Source: Natronoglycomyces albus (lineage in GTDB: Bacteria > Actinomycetota > Actinomycetes > Mycobacteriales > Micromonosporaceae). From it: a stretch of 64,000 nt of DNA. How positions within the stretch are numbered: the first letter of the stretch is position 1; every line of letters starts with the position of its first letter. The stretch covers positions 2,914,001 to 2,978,000 of the forward strand of contig NZ_CP070496.1 of the NCBI RefSeq assembly GCF_016925535.1. Reading direction: 5' to 3'. The notes beneath the pieces are model-generated. The model saw nothing but the letters and a program-made list of their open reading frames with translations, had not been told where the DNA came from and made no database searches. Positions 41,712 to 52,785 of the stretch are shown in pieces. The position numbers were made by a program, and so were the translations under genes.

Positions 41712-44700
41712 TTAGCAGCCCAACTCGTTCAACGTGAAGTTCTGCATATTGGTCGTACCCGCACTGACGCTCACCTGGGCGAACTCGGCCGAGTAGCCGT
41801 CCTTCGAGATGATCACGACGAACGAACCGCTGGTCACCCAGTACTCGTAGAACCCGTCAGCGTCGGCGATGAGGTCAAACCTCTGCCCAGTCGACGAGTT
41901 GAACTGCACCTGAGCGCCAGCCAGCTCGACCACGTCACCACTACAGGTGGAGGCCAGAACCGTACCGACGACCTTGCCCTGGTCAGGCTGCGGCACGACG
42001 CGCATGGACACGTCAACCACCGGCAGGTCGTTCGGCGACGCGCCACCAGTAACCAAAGTGGTCGTGTACAGACCCGGTGTAGCCGAACCGTAGTCAGCGC
42101 TGGCGGTCGTGGTCACAGAAACCGTGACCGTCTCGCCCGCGTCGATGAAGACGGTGTCGTGATCGACCGAGACCCAGCCGGTTCCGGCCTGATCGGACAC
42201 GCCCTGCATCTCGAAGTCACCCTCACCCAGCGAGAGGGTGATTTCTCCACCGGCGTCGCCGATGTTGGTGATGTCAAGCTGATGGGTCCAGAAACCGCCC
42301 TGCTGCACAAAGGAGTTCAACGAGGACTTGTCGGTGACGAACTCAGTGGTTCCCAGTGCGAAGTCGGCACCCACCACAGAGCTGTTGTCGATGTCGAGCG
42401 TCTGGGAGTACTGGCTGAAGTCCGGGTGCGAAGCGGTGACATCCACGTCGCCGGTCGCTCCCGTGAACAACCAGTAGCTGCCGTCGCTGTCAGTCGTGAC
42501 CGAGAAGTCGCCAGCCGAGACGGTGGCGCCTTCGATGGCGTTGCCATTGGCGGAGTCAGTCACTTCGCCACGGACGATGCCACCCTCTTGCGCCTCACAG
42601 GTGTCGGGTCCAACGGCGACGTTGTCGACCATCCACCACCAGGCCCAGGTGCCGTTGTTCTCGTAGTGGAACTTGACCTGCGCCTCGGTGGCGTCGGCCC
42701 ATTCACTCAAGTCGACCTCTTCAGAGGTGCCTCGCAGCGCGGAGTCCTTGAACCACACTTCCTCCCAGGTCTCGCCAGCATCGGGGCTGAAGAGCACCGT
42801 CGCCGTCGAGTTGCCAAGGTGGCGGTAGTCGTTGTCGAACGTGAGCACCGGAGTGTCAGCCTGAGCCAGGTTGAACACCGGGCTGATCAGCTCAGTGTTG
42901 ACCTGGGTACCGGAGCCGGCACGGTCGGAGTCCGCGATGGCGAACCCACCCTCACCGGGAGTCTGGTTGGAGCGGCTGGATTCGAACGCCCACGGGGCAT
43001 CCTCGTGATCCACTACCGTCCAACCGGCCGGGGTCGAACCGCCCTCAAATCCCTCACCGAGGATCGCGGCACCATAGCCGGGGGCCAGACAGCCCGCGGT
43101 GTGCGGCACTTCGATCACGTCGGAGGCGGCGCTGATGACGCTGACCTCAACCTGTTCGTAGCCCGGGTAGTTCACGTCGACCACGAGGTCGTGTTCGCCC
43201 TCTGGCAGGGTGACGGTGAAGTCACCGGTCAACGGGTCGGTCGTGGTCGAAACGCCCGCTCCGACCACGGTAACCGTCGCGTCCAGCGGCCAACCGTGTT
43301 CACCGGCGTCCACCACGGTTGAGGAGAACTCGCTACCGGGCAACGTGTCCAGTTGAACGTCAAAGACAGCGTTCTCGTCTTCGACGATCTCCACGGTGCC
43401 GGTGGCGGTCTCGTAGCCAAACAGCGAGACGCTGATGTCGTACTCGCCGACCATCAGGACCGGAACCGAGTACTCACCGTCGGCGTTAGTGGACGTGGAG
43501 GTCGACATCGGGCCAGTGACCTCGACGGTGGCGCCCGCGAGGGCCTCACCGTCGGCATCGGTCACGACGCCGCCGAGCGAACCGGTGTCGCCCATCGGAG
43601 AGGCCATAACGGCCGCGAGGGCGTCCAGCTTTCCGTGGCCGTAGACGTTGTTGTAGAACTCGTCTCCACCACAGCTGGTGTCGTTGGTGTGGTCGTCGTG
43701 GAAGGTCGTCTCGTTCAGAATCTCCCAGATGGCGTCGACGTCGCCCGACAGTGCCGGGGCGGCCGAAATCATCAAAGCGACCGTGCCAGCCACGTGCGGG
43801 GCGGCCATCGAGGTTCCGGAAATGGTGTGGTAACCATCGCCGGGCCATGCCGAGTACACGCTTTGGCCGGGAGCCGACAGCTCCGGCTTGATGTCCGCCT
43901 CAGCGTCCTGGCTGGCGCCACGGCTGGAGAAGGACGAGATCGGTCCGGACTCGGAGTGCGAACCAACCGCGAAGGCGTTGAGGTAGCCACCGGGCGAACC
44001 AGTGGTGTTACAGCTAGGTCCGCTGTTACCGGCGGAGAAGACCGGGAAGATTCCCATTTCCCACCAGGCGTCGACCATGCCCTTGAAGATCGGGTCATTG
44101 GCCGGGGTTCCCCACGAGTTGTTCACCACGTGTGGGGCCTTGGTCGGGTCCGGGTTCTCACCATTTTGGTCCGTCGGAGCCGCGATCCACTGTCCGGCTT
44201 CCAGCAGCGGCGGAGCTTGCCCACCGGGGCAGCAGCCGTTGACGGCGATCCAGTCAGATCCCGGGGCAACACCGAAGGCTACGCCGTTGGGGTCGGTTCC
44301 ACCGGTCATCGTTCCGTGAACGTGGGTTCCGTGACCGTTGGTGTCACAGGTGTCCGCACTTCCACACTGGTTGTCGACGTCGAAGAAGTTGTAATCGTGG
44401 TCGAAGTTTCCGCTACCGTCGTTGCCGCGGTAGGAGTCCACTAGGGCCGGGTGGTCAAATTGGGCACCGGTGTCGATCGACGCGACTGTGACGCCTTCGC
44501 CGGTGACGCCCAGTTCGCTCCACACCGCAGGTGCGTTGATCTCGTCGACGCCCCAGGTGAAGTCGTTCAACGGTTCATAGTCGTCGCCCAGATCCACCGG
44601 TTCGATGAACTCGGGTTCGGTGTAGGGAATGATTTCGTTAACCTCGGCGCGCTGGGCGACTTCGCCCAAAACGTCGATGTCTCCGTTTACACGGATGGTG

Positions 44701-45104
44701 TTGACAATCCAGTATTCCTGGTGGTCGATTCCGCTCTCAGAGAGATACTCAAGGAGGTCGCCCTGAGTAGCGGCGGCCTGGGCTTGGAGGGCCTCGACCG
44801 CTGCGACGCCTTTGGCTTCCTTTGTGGAAGCCGCGGTGGAGGCGGTGAAGTCCGCCTCGTTGTCGAGCATGAGCCAGAATTCGGATTCGCCCGAGGCCTT
44901 GACCTCATCGAGGACGTCCACGTGCACTTTGGCCTCGATCGCGGCCTCAGCGCTAGCGAATTCATCAGATTCGGAAGGGGAGCCAAGAGCATCCTCTGCG
45001 AAGCTGGGACTGGCGGCCATAGCCGATACCAGTACTCCAGCTCCTGCAACGGCTACTGCTCGGCGCCATCGTCGTTGGTTTCTCGCCACGACGGCTCCAA
45101 TCAT
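41712..45104 (-). CDS. Large secreted S8 subtilisin-family protease with carboxypeptidase-regulatory-like repeats
   Basis: This protein of about 1130 residues has a Sec signal peptide ([20 protein letters not shown], cleavage likely after PSFA at 36) and an I9-like propeptide at about 55-165. The S8 catalytic domain covers about 185-570, with D211 ([12 protein letters not shown]), H258 (GHGTH), oxyanion N360 (SAGNSG) and S432 ([11 protein letters not shown]). C-terminal modules follow: CarboxypepD_reg-like domains beginning [20 protein letters not shown] and [15 protein letters not shown], a jelly-roll-like adhesion module ([20 protein letters not shown]), another regulatory-like domain ([20 protein letters not shown]), an immunoglobulin-like part and a final one. 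The ATG at 45104 follows GGAAGAAC. The protease is exported and probably degrades external protein. Confidence 0.92.
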   Translation of the reverse strand: MIGAVVARNQRRWRRAVAVAGAGVLVSAMAASPSFAEDALGSPSESDEFASAEAAIEAKVHVDVLDEVKASGESEFWLMLDNEADFTASTAASTKEAKGVAAVEALQAQAAATQGDLLEYLSESGIDHQEYWIVNTIRVNGDIDVLGEVAQRAEVNEIIPYTEPEFIEPVDLGDDYEPLNDFTWGVDEINAPAVWSELGVTGEGVTVASIDTGAQFDHPALVDSYRGNDGSGNFDHDYNFFDVDNQCGSADTCDTNGHGTHVHGTMTGGTDPNGVAFGVAPGSDWIAVNGCCPGGQAPPLLEAGQWIAAPTDQNGENPDPTKAPHVVNNSWGTPANDPIFKGMVDAWWEMGIFPVFSAGNSGPSCNTTGSPGGYLNAFAVGSHSESGPISSFSSRGASQDAEADIKPELSAPGQSVYSAWPGDGYHTISGTSMAAPHVAGTVALMISAAPALSGDVDAIWEILNETTFHDDHTNDTSCGGDEFYNNVYGHGKLDALAAVMASPMGDTGSLGGVVTDADGEALAGATVEVTGPMSTSTSTNADGEYSVPVLMVGEYDISVSLFGYETATGTVEIVEDENAVFDVQLDTLPGSEFSSTVVDAGEHGWPLDATVTVVGAGVSTTTDPLTGDFTVTLPEGEHDLVVDVNYPGYEQVEVSVISAASDVIEVPHTAGCLAPGYGAAILGEGFEGGSTPAGWTVVDHEDAPWAFESSRSNQTPGEGGFAIADSDRAGSGTQVNTELISPVFNLAQADTPVLTFDNDYRHLGNSTATVLFSPDAGETWEEVWFKDSALRGTSEEVDLSEWADATEAQVKFHYENNGTWAWWWMVDNVAVGPDTCEAQEGGIVRGEVTDSANGNAIEGATVSAGDFSVTTDSDGSYWLFTGATGDVDVTASHPDFSQYSQTLDIDNSSVVGADFALGTTEFVTDKSSLNSFVQQGGFWTHQLDITNIGDAGGEITLSLGEGDFEMQGVSDQAGTGWVSVDHDTVFIDAGETVTVSVTTTASADYGSATPGLYTTTLVTGGASPNDLPVVDVSMRVVPQPDQGKVVGTVLASTCSGDVVELAGAQVQFNSSTGQRFDLIADADGFYEYWVTSGSFVVIISKDGYSAEFAQVSVSAGTTNMQNFTLNELGC

Positions 45105-45755
45105 GTAGTTCTTCCGGGGTCCCGCCGGGGTGACGGGATCAGCCGCATCGCCCATTTGGGGATGGGAGGAACGAACTCTCGGACATTCCGCAAAGGGTTG
45201 TGCTCTGTGGGCACGTGGGGGATTGAGGTTGTCTGAGAGGCTCGTTCTGGCAATGCGCTGCACCACATATTGACGTTTATTCAGAGTCAAGGCAAGGGCG
45301 GTATTACCGTTTGCGCCGGATGTGGGCGCAGATTTCGAGCCTCAGAGCACAGTGGACCACCCTGCCAAGAATGGACACAATGGACTGACAAGTTTGCCAA
45401 TCCAGATACGCGACACATCAACGTACAGGAGTAACGAATTCGGAGCTAGTTTGACTAGTCGTCACAACGAATACCAATTGCGACATAGCTCGCGCGGCCA
45501 TATGTGACGTTCGCGGCTCCATCACCGGCTCCCCCTCGTCCCTCATAGTGAGAAATGTCACTGAATATTGCTCATGTCATCGCGCAGAGCGATGACATGA
45601 GTCCAGAGCGAAATGACAGCGTTTGCATAGGTGCTTATCAATGTGACACACGGAGATTGAGTGATGGCACAGCAGTGCCGTGCCCTATGGAAACAGAGAG
45701 AAGGGACAGCCTATAGACACACCTGACATGGGTGGAAAGTCGAAGCAGGCATGGA
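45105..45755. other. Long upstream region of the subtilase gene
   Basis: This 651-base gap has no supported gene. An open minus-strand frame continues upstream of the protease signal peptide to 45290 but lacks similarity. The stretch from about 45320 to 45700 is AT-richer than its flanks. It contains one strong inverted repeat (listed separately). Confidence 0.45.
45571..45601. terminator. Inverted repeat downstream of the 45.7-46.5 kb gene
   Basis: CTCATGTCATCGC (45571-45583) and GCGATGACATGAG (45589-45601) form a perfect 13-bp stem with a GCAGA loop. On the minus strand it lies 155 bases after the stop of the upstream gene and is followed by CAATATT. It could be a terminator or an operator for the subtilase gene. 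Confidence 0.5.
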
Positions 45756-46502
45756 TTAAAAGTCGAAACCACCGAAGTCCATATCGCCCCCGGCGTCGCC
45801 GCCAAAGTCGCCCCCGGCGAAGTCATCGCCTCCGGCGTCCATGTCCTCCCCCATCCCATCGTCGCCGGCGTCCCCTGCCCCACCGTCAACAGCGCCAGTG
45901 GCAAAGGCGGGCGCCAATAGCGCCGAAAAGATCATCATCGCGCCAACACCAGCCAGGGCTCCGGTCGCGGCGGGACGCCACCACGGAGTGGAGTACCAGC
46001 CCGCCGGGACGGGCTTGCCTTCGACATGACCGCCTGGGTAATAGTGCTTGTTGTCGGCATTGGGCCGCGGCGAAGCGGTAATGGTCTGGCCCTGCACTTC
46101 GGTCGACAGATCTTCCTTCAGCGTTCCGGCCCGGGCCTGGCCCGGCAGCAGTTCCACGGCAGGCCCTGGGTCCATGTCCATGGCCTCACGGGCCGCACGC
46201 ACGTAGTGCAGACCTTCGACGGCAGTCTCCTTGGCCAGCGCGTACTGCCGCACGGTGGTGGAACGTTCAAGCTGCGACCCGGCCGCCGTATAGCGCTCGC
46301 CCGCGTCGGCCAACGCCTGACCGGCCGCGACGTTGTCGGCTGGTGGCACGAGGTTCATGGTTTGTCCGCCGAGGCGTTCGTACAAGCGCTGCGCCTCTTC
46401 GCGGGCGTCTGCCAGTTGGGCTTCGGCTCGCTTCTTGTTTTGGGACATGAGGTAGAAGCCCACCCCGACAGCGATGATCAGCAGTACAACCCAAAGTTCC
46501 AT
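45756..46502 (-). CDS. Membrane-anchored actinobacterial conserved protein (DUF1542-like)
   Basis: This 248-residue protein has an N-terminal transmembrane helix (ELWVVLLIIAVGVGFYLM) and a helical region (ADAREEAQRLYERLGGQ, GQALADAGERYTAAGSQLER, LAKETAVEGLHYVRAAREAM). A linker (HYYPGGHVEGKPVPAGWYST) precedes a second hydrophobic helix (about 180-205) and a Gly/Asp-rich, strongly acidic tail ending GGDMDFGGFDF. I recall the same architecture in many actinobacteria, annotated DUF1542 or uncharacterised. Its function is unknown. It is divergent from rmuC. Confidence 0.72.
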   Translation of the reverse strand: MELWVVLLIIAVGVGFYLMSQNKKRAEAQLADAREEAQRLYERLGGQTMNLVPPADNVAAGQALADAGERYTAAGSQLERSTTVRQYALAKETAVEGLHYVRAAREAMDMDPGPAVELLPGQARAGTLKEDLSTEVQGQTITASPRPNADNKHYYPGGHVEGKPVPAGWYSTPWWRPAATGALAGVGAMMIFSALLAPAFATGAVDGGAGDAGDDGMGEDMDAGGDDFAGGDFGGDAGGDMDFGGFDF

Positions 46503-46625
46503 GCGGCCAATGCTACCTGGGGTCTGGCTGTTGGCGCATCGTCGGTTTTTTGCATGTAGTCGCTGTGGCCAACGCCCACGGCTCGGCCTCCAGTCGAAGT
46601 CGGGGACGCCCTCTACGATGTGAGG

Positions 46626-47762
46626 ATGGAATGGGTGCTATTGGCAATTGTGTGCGTTTTGGCCGGTGCGGTTGCGGGTTGGTTCGCGGGTCGGGCCAAG
46701 CAGACTGCTCAGTTGGCGGCTCTGTCGGCCCGCTTGGAGGCCGCCGGCGAGAACGAGACCCGCTTGGAGCAGTCGTTGCGGGCGGTGTCGATGGAGGCGG
46801 CGGCGCATTCACGGCAGGCCGTCGGCGATGTGCTAGCGCCGCTCCATGATTCGTTGCATCGCTATGAGCAGCATTTGGGTGATGTCGAGCGGGCGCGGCG
46901 GGATGCGTATGCCCAGTTGCGGGTGCAGTTGGGGAACGTGGCGGATGTCAACGAGTCGCTGCGCAATTCCACATCGCAGTTGTTGCAGGCGTTGCGTACT
47001 CCGCAGGTGCGTGGGCGCTGGGGCGAGGTGCAGCTGCGTCGCATTGTGGAGATCGCGGGCATGGTTGATCACTGTGATTTTTCCGAGCAGGTCTCGGCCG
47101 ATGTCGACGGTTCAGTGGTGCGTCCGGATTTGGTGGTGCGTCTGTCGGGAGACCGGCAGCTGGTGGTGGACGCCAAGGTTCCGCTGAATGCCTATCTGGG
47201 GGCGATGGAGGCCGACGATGAGGCTGATCGAGAAGCGCATCTGGTGTTGCACGCCAAACATGTGCGTTCTCATGTGGAGGCTTTGAGTAAGAAGAACTAC
47301 TGGCGGGCGATGGCGGATTCGCCGGAGTTCACGGTGTTGTTTGTTCCGGCGGATACGTTTTTGGACGCGGCGTTGAAGCACGATGCGTCGCTGTTGGAGG
47401 ACGCTTTCGGCAAGGGCATCATCTTGGCGTCTCCGGCTACGTTGATGGCGCTTTTGCGTACGGTGGCGCACACGTGGCAGCAACAGGCGTTGACGGAGAA
47501 CGCACGTTTGGTCCATCAGTTGGGCCGGGAACTGCATGCGCGCCTACAGACGGTCGCGGGCCATTTCGTGAAGCTGGGTTCGTCGTTGGAGGCGGCGACG
47601 GGGGCGTATAACGCGGCGGTGGCTTCGGTGGAGTCGCGGTTGTTGGTGACGGCGCGACGGTTCCATGATTTGGGGGTGGCCACTGAGGTGCCGCAGCAGG
47701 TCTCCCAGGTGTTGACCACGACGCGTAAGCCGTCCTGGGGAGGTGAATCCGACGAGTCCTAA
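46626..47762 (+). CDS. rmuC: DNA recombination protein RmuC
   Basis: This protein of about 378 residues has an N-terminal membrane helix (about 3-22), a coiled-coil region (about 30-110) and the RmuC nuclease-like domain: RGRWGEVQLRRIVEIAGM, RPDLVVRLSGDRQLVVDAK and VPLNAYLGAMEADD, then LFVPADTFLDAALKHD and GIILASPATLMALLRTVAHT. The RPDLVV and VVDAKVPL blocks correspond to the PD-(D/E)XK-like core. RmuC limits DNA inversion between repeats in E. coli. The start is ATG 46626 or GTG 46620. Confidence 0.92.
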   Translation: MEWVLLAIVCVLAGAVAGWFAGRAKQTAQLAALSARLEAAGENETRLEQSLRAVSMEAAAHSRQAVGDVLAPLHDSLHRYEQHLGDVERARRDAYAQLRVQLGNVADVNESLRNSTSQLLQALRTPQVRGRWGEVQLRRIVEIAGMVDHCDFSEQVSADVDGSVVRPDLVVRLSGDRQLVVDAKVPLNAYLGAMEADDEADREAHLVLHAKHVRSHVEALSKKNYWRAMADSPEFTVLFVPADTFLDAALKHDASLLEDAFGKGIILASPATLMALLRTVAHTWQQQALTENARLVHQLGRELHARLQTVAGHFVKLGSSLEAATGAYNAAVASVESRLLVTARRFHDLGVATEVPQQVSQVLTTTRKPSWGGESDES

Positions 47763-47804
47763 GGCTCGCCGCGTGTGCGCCCAGGACGGCTGCGCGGCTT
47801 GGGG

Positions 47805-49004
47805 TCAGTTCGTGGGCTTGGCTTGCTTGGCGGGTCGGTAGACAAGGGTGCGCAGTAGTTTGTCCGCGGGCCCGGGTTTTCCGGCGGAGTCTTGGGCTCG
47901 CATGAGGACGATGCCGCTGACCCAGATGAGGAAGGCGATGGTGACGGCTCCGGCTCGGTGGGTGTGGTCGCCGATTCCAATGAGGTCGGGGTGCATCACC
48001 ACGGCGATCATGACTGAGCAGTAGAGGTAGAGCGTCAGCGATCGTTGTCCACCTGCGGCTAGCGCGCGGGTGATGGGGCCTCGGCTGCGTTCCAGCCGGA
48101 TGCCCAGCAACGCGAACGCGGCTACGTAGCCGATGCCGCCGATGATTCCGGTCAGGATTTGCAATCCTGAGGTCAACCCGTAGGCAGCGTCGCTGAGGTC
48201 GAGGGCACCGGCTCCGGCCAGAGCCATCGGTAGCGCGCCGAGTACTGAGATGGTGATGCCGCCGATGGCGAGTTTACGCAACGTGTGGCGGTGGCGTTCC
48301 GGGTCGTCCAGGTATCCCTTGCGCCCCATGATGATGCCGATGATGACCAGGATCAGCGTCGGGAAGAAGAACACGTTGAAAAGTGGCGCGATGGGCCCAC
48401 TGACCATGCGCTCGACCCAGTCGGTTGCGGTGAGGTAGCCCGGAATGGCAAAGTCGCCTTCGTCCATCTCCTGGGCGTAGGCGCCCATGGCCAGGGAGCC
48501 CAGCATGATGACCACGACGTAGTAGACCGAGACTATGGCTGCCGCGCGGGCGAGAACTGTGCTGGGGCGGAACAGCAGCCAGGCGAGGATCAGTGTCGCT
48601 AGGCCGTAGGCGGCCAGGATCTCGCCGGGGAACACGAGGATGGCGTGTGCGATGCCGAAGACCAGCAGCCAGAGTGCACGACGTTTCAAGAGTCGGCGGG
48701 AGTCTGCCTCGGAGGTGCCTTTCTGGCTTTGCCGGGTCACGAGCATGACCATGCCGATACCGAACATGATGCCAAAGAGCGGGAAGGCGCGGTTTTCCAG
48801 CAGGAGGGTGGCGGTGAAGCTGACGGTTTGATCCAACCCGCTGCCGCCTGGCATGGAGCCGTAGCCACCCACGTCGGATGCGGTGAGGTAGATGCCCGAA
48901 TAGGCCATGGCGATGAGCAGCAGCATAAAGCCCCGAGCCAGGTCGGGAGTTAGTTTGCGTTGGGGGATGGAGGTGGGTGTGGTGTGGGTGTCGGTGGTGG
49001 GCAT
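47805..49004 (-). CDS. DUF418-family multi-pass membrane protein
   Basis: This 399-residue protein has about nine to ten transmembrane segments. It shows the DUF418 hallmarks: an N-terminal DLARGFMLLLIAMAYSGIY, ENRAFPLFGIMFGIGMVML, and a C-terminal AAGGQRSLTLYLYCSVMIAV block. Family members are uncharacterised; some relate to acyltransferase-like membrane proteins. An upstream T-rich tract separates it from ispH, and it may be monocistronic. Confidence 0.86.
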   Translation of the reverse strand: MPTTDTHTTPTSIPQRKLTPDLARGFMLLLIAMAYSGIYLTASDVGGYGSMPGGSGLDQTVSFTATLLLENRAFPLFGIMFGIGMVMLVTRQSQKGTSEADSRRLLKRRALWLLVFGIAHAILVFPGEILAAYGLATLILAWLLFRPSTVLARAAAIVSVYYVVVIMLGSLAMGAYAQEMDEGDFAIPGYLTATDWVERMVSGPIAPLFNVFFFPTLILVIIGIIMGRKGYLDDPERHRHTLRKLAIGGITISVLGALPMALAGAGALDLSDAAYGLTSGLQILTGIIGGIGYVAAFALLGIRLERSRGPITRALAAGGQRSLTLYLYCSVMIAVVMHPDLIGIGDHTHRAGAVTIAFLIWVSGIVLMRAQDSAGKPGPADKLLRTLVYRPAKQAKPTN

Positions 49005-49177
49005 GGCGGCCTCTCGATTGATGGGGCTCTAAGACGACGTGGTCGATGGGTGGGCGACAACAGTCAGCCCACCCATAATCGCGTCCTCTGTACCCAATTA
49101 CATCAGGTGGTTCGTCCCACAGCAAGCCAATTACACCGAATGCGCACCTCATTAACCGATTTTTCCCACCCAACACG

Positions 49178-49207
49178 AAAGCCGACCCCCCACAGGGAGT
49201 CGGCTTT
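49178..49207 (-). terminator. Terminator downstream of ispH
   Basis: AAAGCCGAC (49178-49186) and GTCGGCTTT (49199-49207) form a 9-bp stem with a 12-base loop, 20 bases after the ispH stop on the minus strand. Confidence 0.65.
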
Positions 49208-49226
49208 CACCTCCAGCGGCGCCGCA

Positions 49227-50189
49227 CTACTGTGCAGATGCGGCGGCTTTCATGTCTTTAACCAGCTCACGAGGCAAAGCAAAGGTGAGTTTCTCCGTCA
49301 CCGGCTCATACTCCTTGACGTCGCCAAACCCACGCTCAGACAAAAACGCGAGCACATCGTCAACAAGATTGTCCGGGACCGAGGCCCCCGAGGACAGGCC
49401 GACAGTCTCAACCCCATCGAGCCACCCCTCCTCAATCTCGTGCGCGAAGTCGATCAGATGCCCATCCTTGGCCCCAGCCTGCACGGCGACTTCCACCAGG
49501 CGCACCGAGTTCGAGGAATTCTTAGAGCCGACCACTAGCACCAAATCACATTCGGGAGCGATCTCCTTGACCACCTGCTGTCGATTCTGCGTCGCATAAC
49601 AAATGTCATCCGAAGGTGGCGACTGCAGCAACGGCAGCTTCTTTTGCAACCGATCAACCGTCTCCATCGTCTCGTCCACCGACAAAGTCGTCTGCGACAA
49701 CCACACAACCTTCGAGGGGTCACGCACCGTCACGTTTTCCACATCATCCGGGCCATCAACCAGCTGGATGTTCTCCGGTGCTTCCCCAGTGGTGCCAATG
49801 ACCTCCTCATGGCCCTCGTGACCAATCAGAAGAATGTCAAAGTCATCGCGGGCGAAACGGCGAGCCTCCTGATGCACCTTGGTCACCAACGGACACGTCG
49901 CGTCAATCGCCTTAAGGTTGCGCTCCTCAGCCTGGTCATGCACCTCTGGCGCGACACCATGGGCGGAAAACACCACAATAGAACCCGGGGGCACTTCCTC
50001 ATTCTCTTCGACAAAGATCGCGCCCTTGTCGCGCAGCGTGTCGACCACATGGCGGTTGTGGACGATCTCCTTGCGCACATAGACGGGGGCCCCATACAAC
50101 TCCAGGGCCTTCTCCACCGTCTCGACAGCTCGGTCCACCCCGGCGCAGTATCCACGGGGCTTTGCTAGAAGTACTCGTTTCGCAGCCAC
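49227..50189 (-). CDS. ispH: 4-hydroxy-3-methylbut-2-enyl diphosphate reductase
   Basis: This 320-residue [4Fe-4S] enzyme performs the last step of the MEP isoprenoid pathway, producing IPP and DMAPP. The three cluster cysteines are C15 ([12 protein letters not shown]), C99 ([12 protein letters not shown]) and C197 ([11 protein letters not shown]). Active-site blocks IVHNRHVV and SAHGV and the SKNSSNS phosphate-binding motif are present. The start is GTG at 50189. It is divergent from xseA by 43 bases, as in mycobacteria (LytB2 beside xseA). Confidence 0.95.
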   Translation of the reverse strand: MAAKRVLLAKPRGYCAGVDRAVETVEKALELYGAPVYVRKEIVHNRHVVDTLRDKGAIFVEENEEVPPGSIVVFSAHGVAPEVHDQAEERNLKAIDATCPLVTKVHQEARRFARDDFDILLIGHEGHEEVIGTTGEAPENIQLVDGPDDVENVTVRDPSKVVWLSQTTLSVDETMETVDRLQKKLPLLQSPPSDDICYATQNRQQVVKEIAPECDLVLVVGSKNSSNSVRLVEVAVQAGAKDGHLIDFAHEIEEGWLDGVETVGLSSGASVPDNLVDDVLAFLSERGFGDVKEYEPVTEKLTFALPRELVKDMKAAASAQ

Positions 50190-50232
50190 GTCATCGATGG
50201 TAGCTGTCTGGTCCGGGGGTTACAGTAGGCCC

Positions 50233-51558
50233 GTGCCTCACAACTCAGCTGAGACAAGCGACACAACCGCACCAGTCACGCCCGGTGGCCACAACCCTGC
50301 GGACCGTTCCACAGCGGAACCAGGCAAAAGCCCCGAGGCGGCATTTCCGGTCCGGGAACTCTCCGCGCGCATCAAAGGCTGGATCGAACGGCTCGGCCAT
50401 GTATGGACCGAGGGCCAGGTCACCCAGATCAACGTGCGCGGCGGCTTCGCCTACATCAACCTGCGCGACCCCTCCGCGGAAGCCACACTCAACGTGCTCG
50501 CGCCCCGCGCCATCGCCCAAGCCGTCGAGCCTCCACTCCAAGCCGGATCCCAAGTCGTCATCGGTGGAAAAATAGACTGGTATACCCCGCGCGGCACCCT
50601 GTCATTGCGCGCAACCGAAATCCGACCAGTGGGCCTGGGGGAACTACTGGCCCGCCTCGAAAGACTCAAGAAACAACTTGACCAAGAGGGGCTCTTCTCC
50701 CCCGCGCGCAAAAAACCGCTTCCGTTCCTGCCTCGCGGAATCGGCCTCATCACCGGACGCAACTCCGACGCTCAACGAGACGTGCTCAAGAACGCCCAGG
50801 CCCGCCTCCCCGCCGCCCACTTCATCGTGCGTGAGGTCGCCGTAGGGGGAACGCAAGCGGTCCCGCAGGTAACCTCGGCGCTGGCCGAACTGGACACAAA
50901 TCCGCAGGTCGATGTCATCATCATCGCTCGCGGCGGTGGCGCGATGGAAGACTTGTTGCCGTTTTCGGACGAGACTCTCTGCCGCGCGGTCGCAGCCGCA
51001 CAAACACCAGTGGTGAGCGCGATCGGCCACGAGCCGGACACACCGTTGCTGGACTTCGTCGCCGACGTGCGTTGTTCAACCCCCACCGCCGCCGGCAAGA
51101 CAGTAGTCCCCGACCTCAACGAGGAAACACAGCGCCTGAATGATGCCCGGCTACGCTCCGCTCTAGCGCTCAAAGGGTTGCTTGACCGCGAGCAACAGCG
51201 CCTCGAGTCAGTGCGGGCCCGCCCCTGTTTGGCCGATCCACACTCGATGTTGACCGAGCGAACCGAAGCGATCGCCACCTTGCGGCTGCGAGCCCGAACG
51301 CGGTTCGCCAGCCGCCTCGAACAGGCCGAAGAGTCGCTGGTACACATACGGGCACGCGTGCGCTCACTGTCGCCGCAATCGACACTTGACCGGGGCTTTG
51401 CCATCGCGCTCACCGACGACGGGCAGATCGTGCGAGACGCCGAGCATGTCCAGACGGGGCAAGGCCTGCGGCTCAAGCTCGCACGCGGGAGGCTGCGAGC
51501 CGACATCACCGAGACCACACCACATCGTGACAGCCACACCGAAGAGGACACAACATGA
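50233..51558 (+). CDS. xseA: Exodeoxyribonuclease VII large subunit
   Basis: This protein of about 441 residues has an N-terminal OB fold ([30 protein letters not shown]), the catalytic core ([54 protein letters not shown]) and a coiled-coil C-terminal region. It degrades single-stranded DNA with XseB. GTG 50233 is chosen, as the upstream in-frame extension has no similarity. Its stop overlaps the xseB start by four bases. Confidence 0.95.
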   Translation: MPHNSAETSDTTAPVTPGGHNPADRSTAEPGKSPEAAFPVRELSARIKGWIERLGHVWTEGQVTQINVRGGFAYINLRDPSAEATLNVLAPRAIAQAVEPPLQAGSQVVIGGKIDWYTPRGTLSLRATEIRPVGLGELLARLERLKKQLDQEGLFSPARKKPLPFLPRGIGLITGRNSDAQRDVLKNAQARLPAAHFIVREVAVGGTQAVPQVTSALAELDTNPQVDVIIIARGGGAMEDLLPFSDETLCRAVAAAQTPVVSAIGHEPDTPLLDFVADVRCSTPTAAGKTVVPDLNEETQRLNDARLRSALALKGLLDREQQRLESVRARPCLADPHSMLTERTEAIATLRLRARTRFASRLEQAEESLVHIRARVRSLSPQSTLDRGFAIALTDDGQIVRDAEHVQTGQGLRLKLARGRLRADITETTPHRDSHTEEDTT

Positions 51559-51764
51559 CTACCGAGCAGCTCAGCTACGAGGAGGCCCGTGCCGAACTCG
51601 TCGAGGTCGTGCAGAAACTGGAAGCCGGGGCCGCCACACTCGAAGAGTCCCTCCAGCTGTGGGAACGCGGCGAGGAACTGGCCGACCTATGCCAGTCACA
51701 TCTGGAAGGCGCGCGCGAACGCCTCGACGCCCGCATGGCTTCCCGAGCCGAAACCACCGAGTGA
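51555..51764 (+). CDS. xseB: Exodeoxyribonuclease VII small subunit
   Basis: This 69-residue helical protein has the family pattern [20 protein letters not shown] and [19 protein letters not shown]. The ATG overlaps the xseA stop (ATGA), indicating coupled translation. Confidence 0.95.
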   Translation: MTTEQLSYEEARAELVEVVQKLEAGAATLEESLQLWERGEELADLCQSHLEGARERLDARMASRAETTE

Positions 51765-51786
51765 CTCACGCTTGAGTTGAGCGCGC

Positions 51787-51834
51787 GGCACAAGTTGCGT
51801 CTCGTGACGAATAATCACCCGCTCGCAACGTGCC
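51787..51834. terminator. Imperfect hairpin after xseB
   Basis: GGCACAAGTTGCG (51787-51799) pairs with CGCAACGTGCC (51824-51834) apart from a small internal bulge. It lies 23 bases after the xseB stop, ahead of the convergent DUF4245 gene. Confidence 0.5.
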
Positions 51835-51951
51835 GACTAGTTCCTGCCCACCGGCAGCGAGTCCCCGCAGGCCCAACCGGGAAAGGCACCACACAGCCCG
51901 CTCAGGAGTGACGAGCCTTGGGCAGCGACAACAGCGACGGTGTTGCCTCAG

Positions 51952-52683
51952 TCACTCCGTGCGTTGGAACTGTTGCTCAGTCCATGTCGCGACGTCAATG
52001 CCCTCGGCCAAGCCCGCAGCCAACTGCTCGATGTCGTTGGTCTCCCCCTGCTGAGCCAACATGGCGACCGTCACGCCGTCCAGCTCGCTCACCCAGGCCA
52101 GCACACTGCCCGCGCCCAGATACACCGTCCATCGTTCCCCGGCCACATCGGTGGTCTCCCGCAATGTCGCCCCACCGGGGAATTCGATGCTGACATACTC
52201 TTCAATGCTCGCCGTGGTCTGTACTACTTGGTAGCCCTCGCCTTCTGGCGAATACCAGCCCACCCGAGCCACCACCGCGTCCTCGTTTTCGCCCTGCCGG
52301 GACGAGAACGCCTGCGAAATGGGCTTCCAGTCATCTGACAGCTGCGGCACCCGCACATCCAAGCCCGCGCCCTGCGCCGACACATATGTCCCGCTGGGGT
52401 CAATCATGCTGACCGAACGGTCTTGCGCCAGCCAGTTCCACGCCACGAACACCAACGCCAAGGGCACCAACAGCACCGCCAAAGACATCGACATGTCCCG
52501 GAAACGGCGCTGCTTGGGCCGCATATGGGACGGGGCGATGACGCGCGGGTGGCCCTCGGAATTCTCAGGCACACTGGAAGCGGCGGCGTCGCCGTCGCGA
52601 CCGCTCGATTCGAAGTCGCGCCCCTGGTCAGCGTCCTGTACGTCGTTCTCAGCGGCATCGGGCTCGCGTTGGGAGGAAGACAT
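51952..52683 (-). CDS. DUF4245-family membrane protein
   Basis: This protein of about 243 residues has a long acidic cytoplasmic N-terminus, one transmembrane helix (SMSLAVLLVPLALVFVAWNW, about 64-83) and an extracytoplasmic DUF4245 domain (VRVPQLSDDWKPISQAFS, GWYSPEGEGYQVVQTT, WTVYLGAGSVLAWVSEL, ATWTEQQFQ). The family is actinobacterial and of unknown function. ATG 52683 is chosen over upstream in-frame codons. It is divergent from the PfkB gene. Confidence 0.85.
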   Translation of the reverse strand: MSSSQREPDAAENDVQDADQGRDFESSGRDGDAAASSVPENSEGHPRVIAPSHMRPKQRRFRDMSMSLAVLLVPLALVFVAWNWLAQDRSVSMIDPSGTYVSAQGAGLDVRVPQLSDDWKPISQAFSSRQGENEDAVVARVGWYSPEGEGYQVVQTTASIEEYVSIEFPGGATLRETTDVAGERWTVYLGAGSVLAWVSELDGVTVAMLAQQGETNDIEQLAAGLAEGIDVATWTEQQFQRTE

Positions 52684-52785
52684 GGCCCCATTTTCTCGCA
52701 CCCGTAAGAGAACTCCCCGCCGACCCCACTGGAAGTTGAGCACCCCACCTGGTAAAACAGTGACACCGGCGGAAGGAGCCCCTCG

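Noticed and set aside
41694-44444. Two very long plus-strand open frames (542 and 363 codons) opposite the subtilase gene
   Set aside because: They mirror the GC-rich coding pattern of the minus-strand protease, have no ribosome site and no recognisable domain, while the protease has an intact triad and signal peptide.
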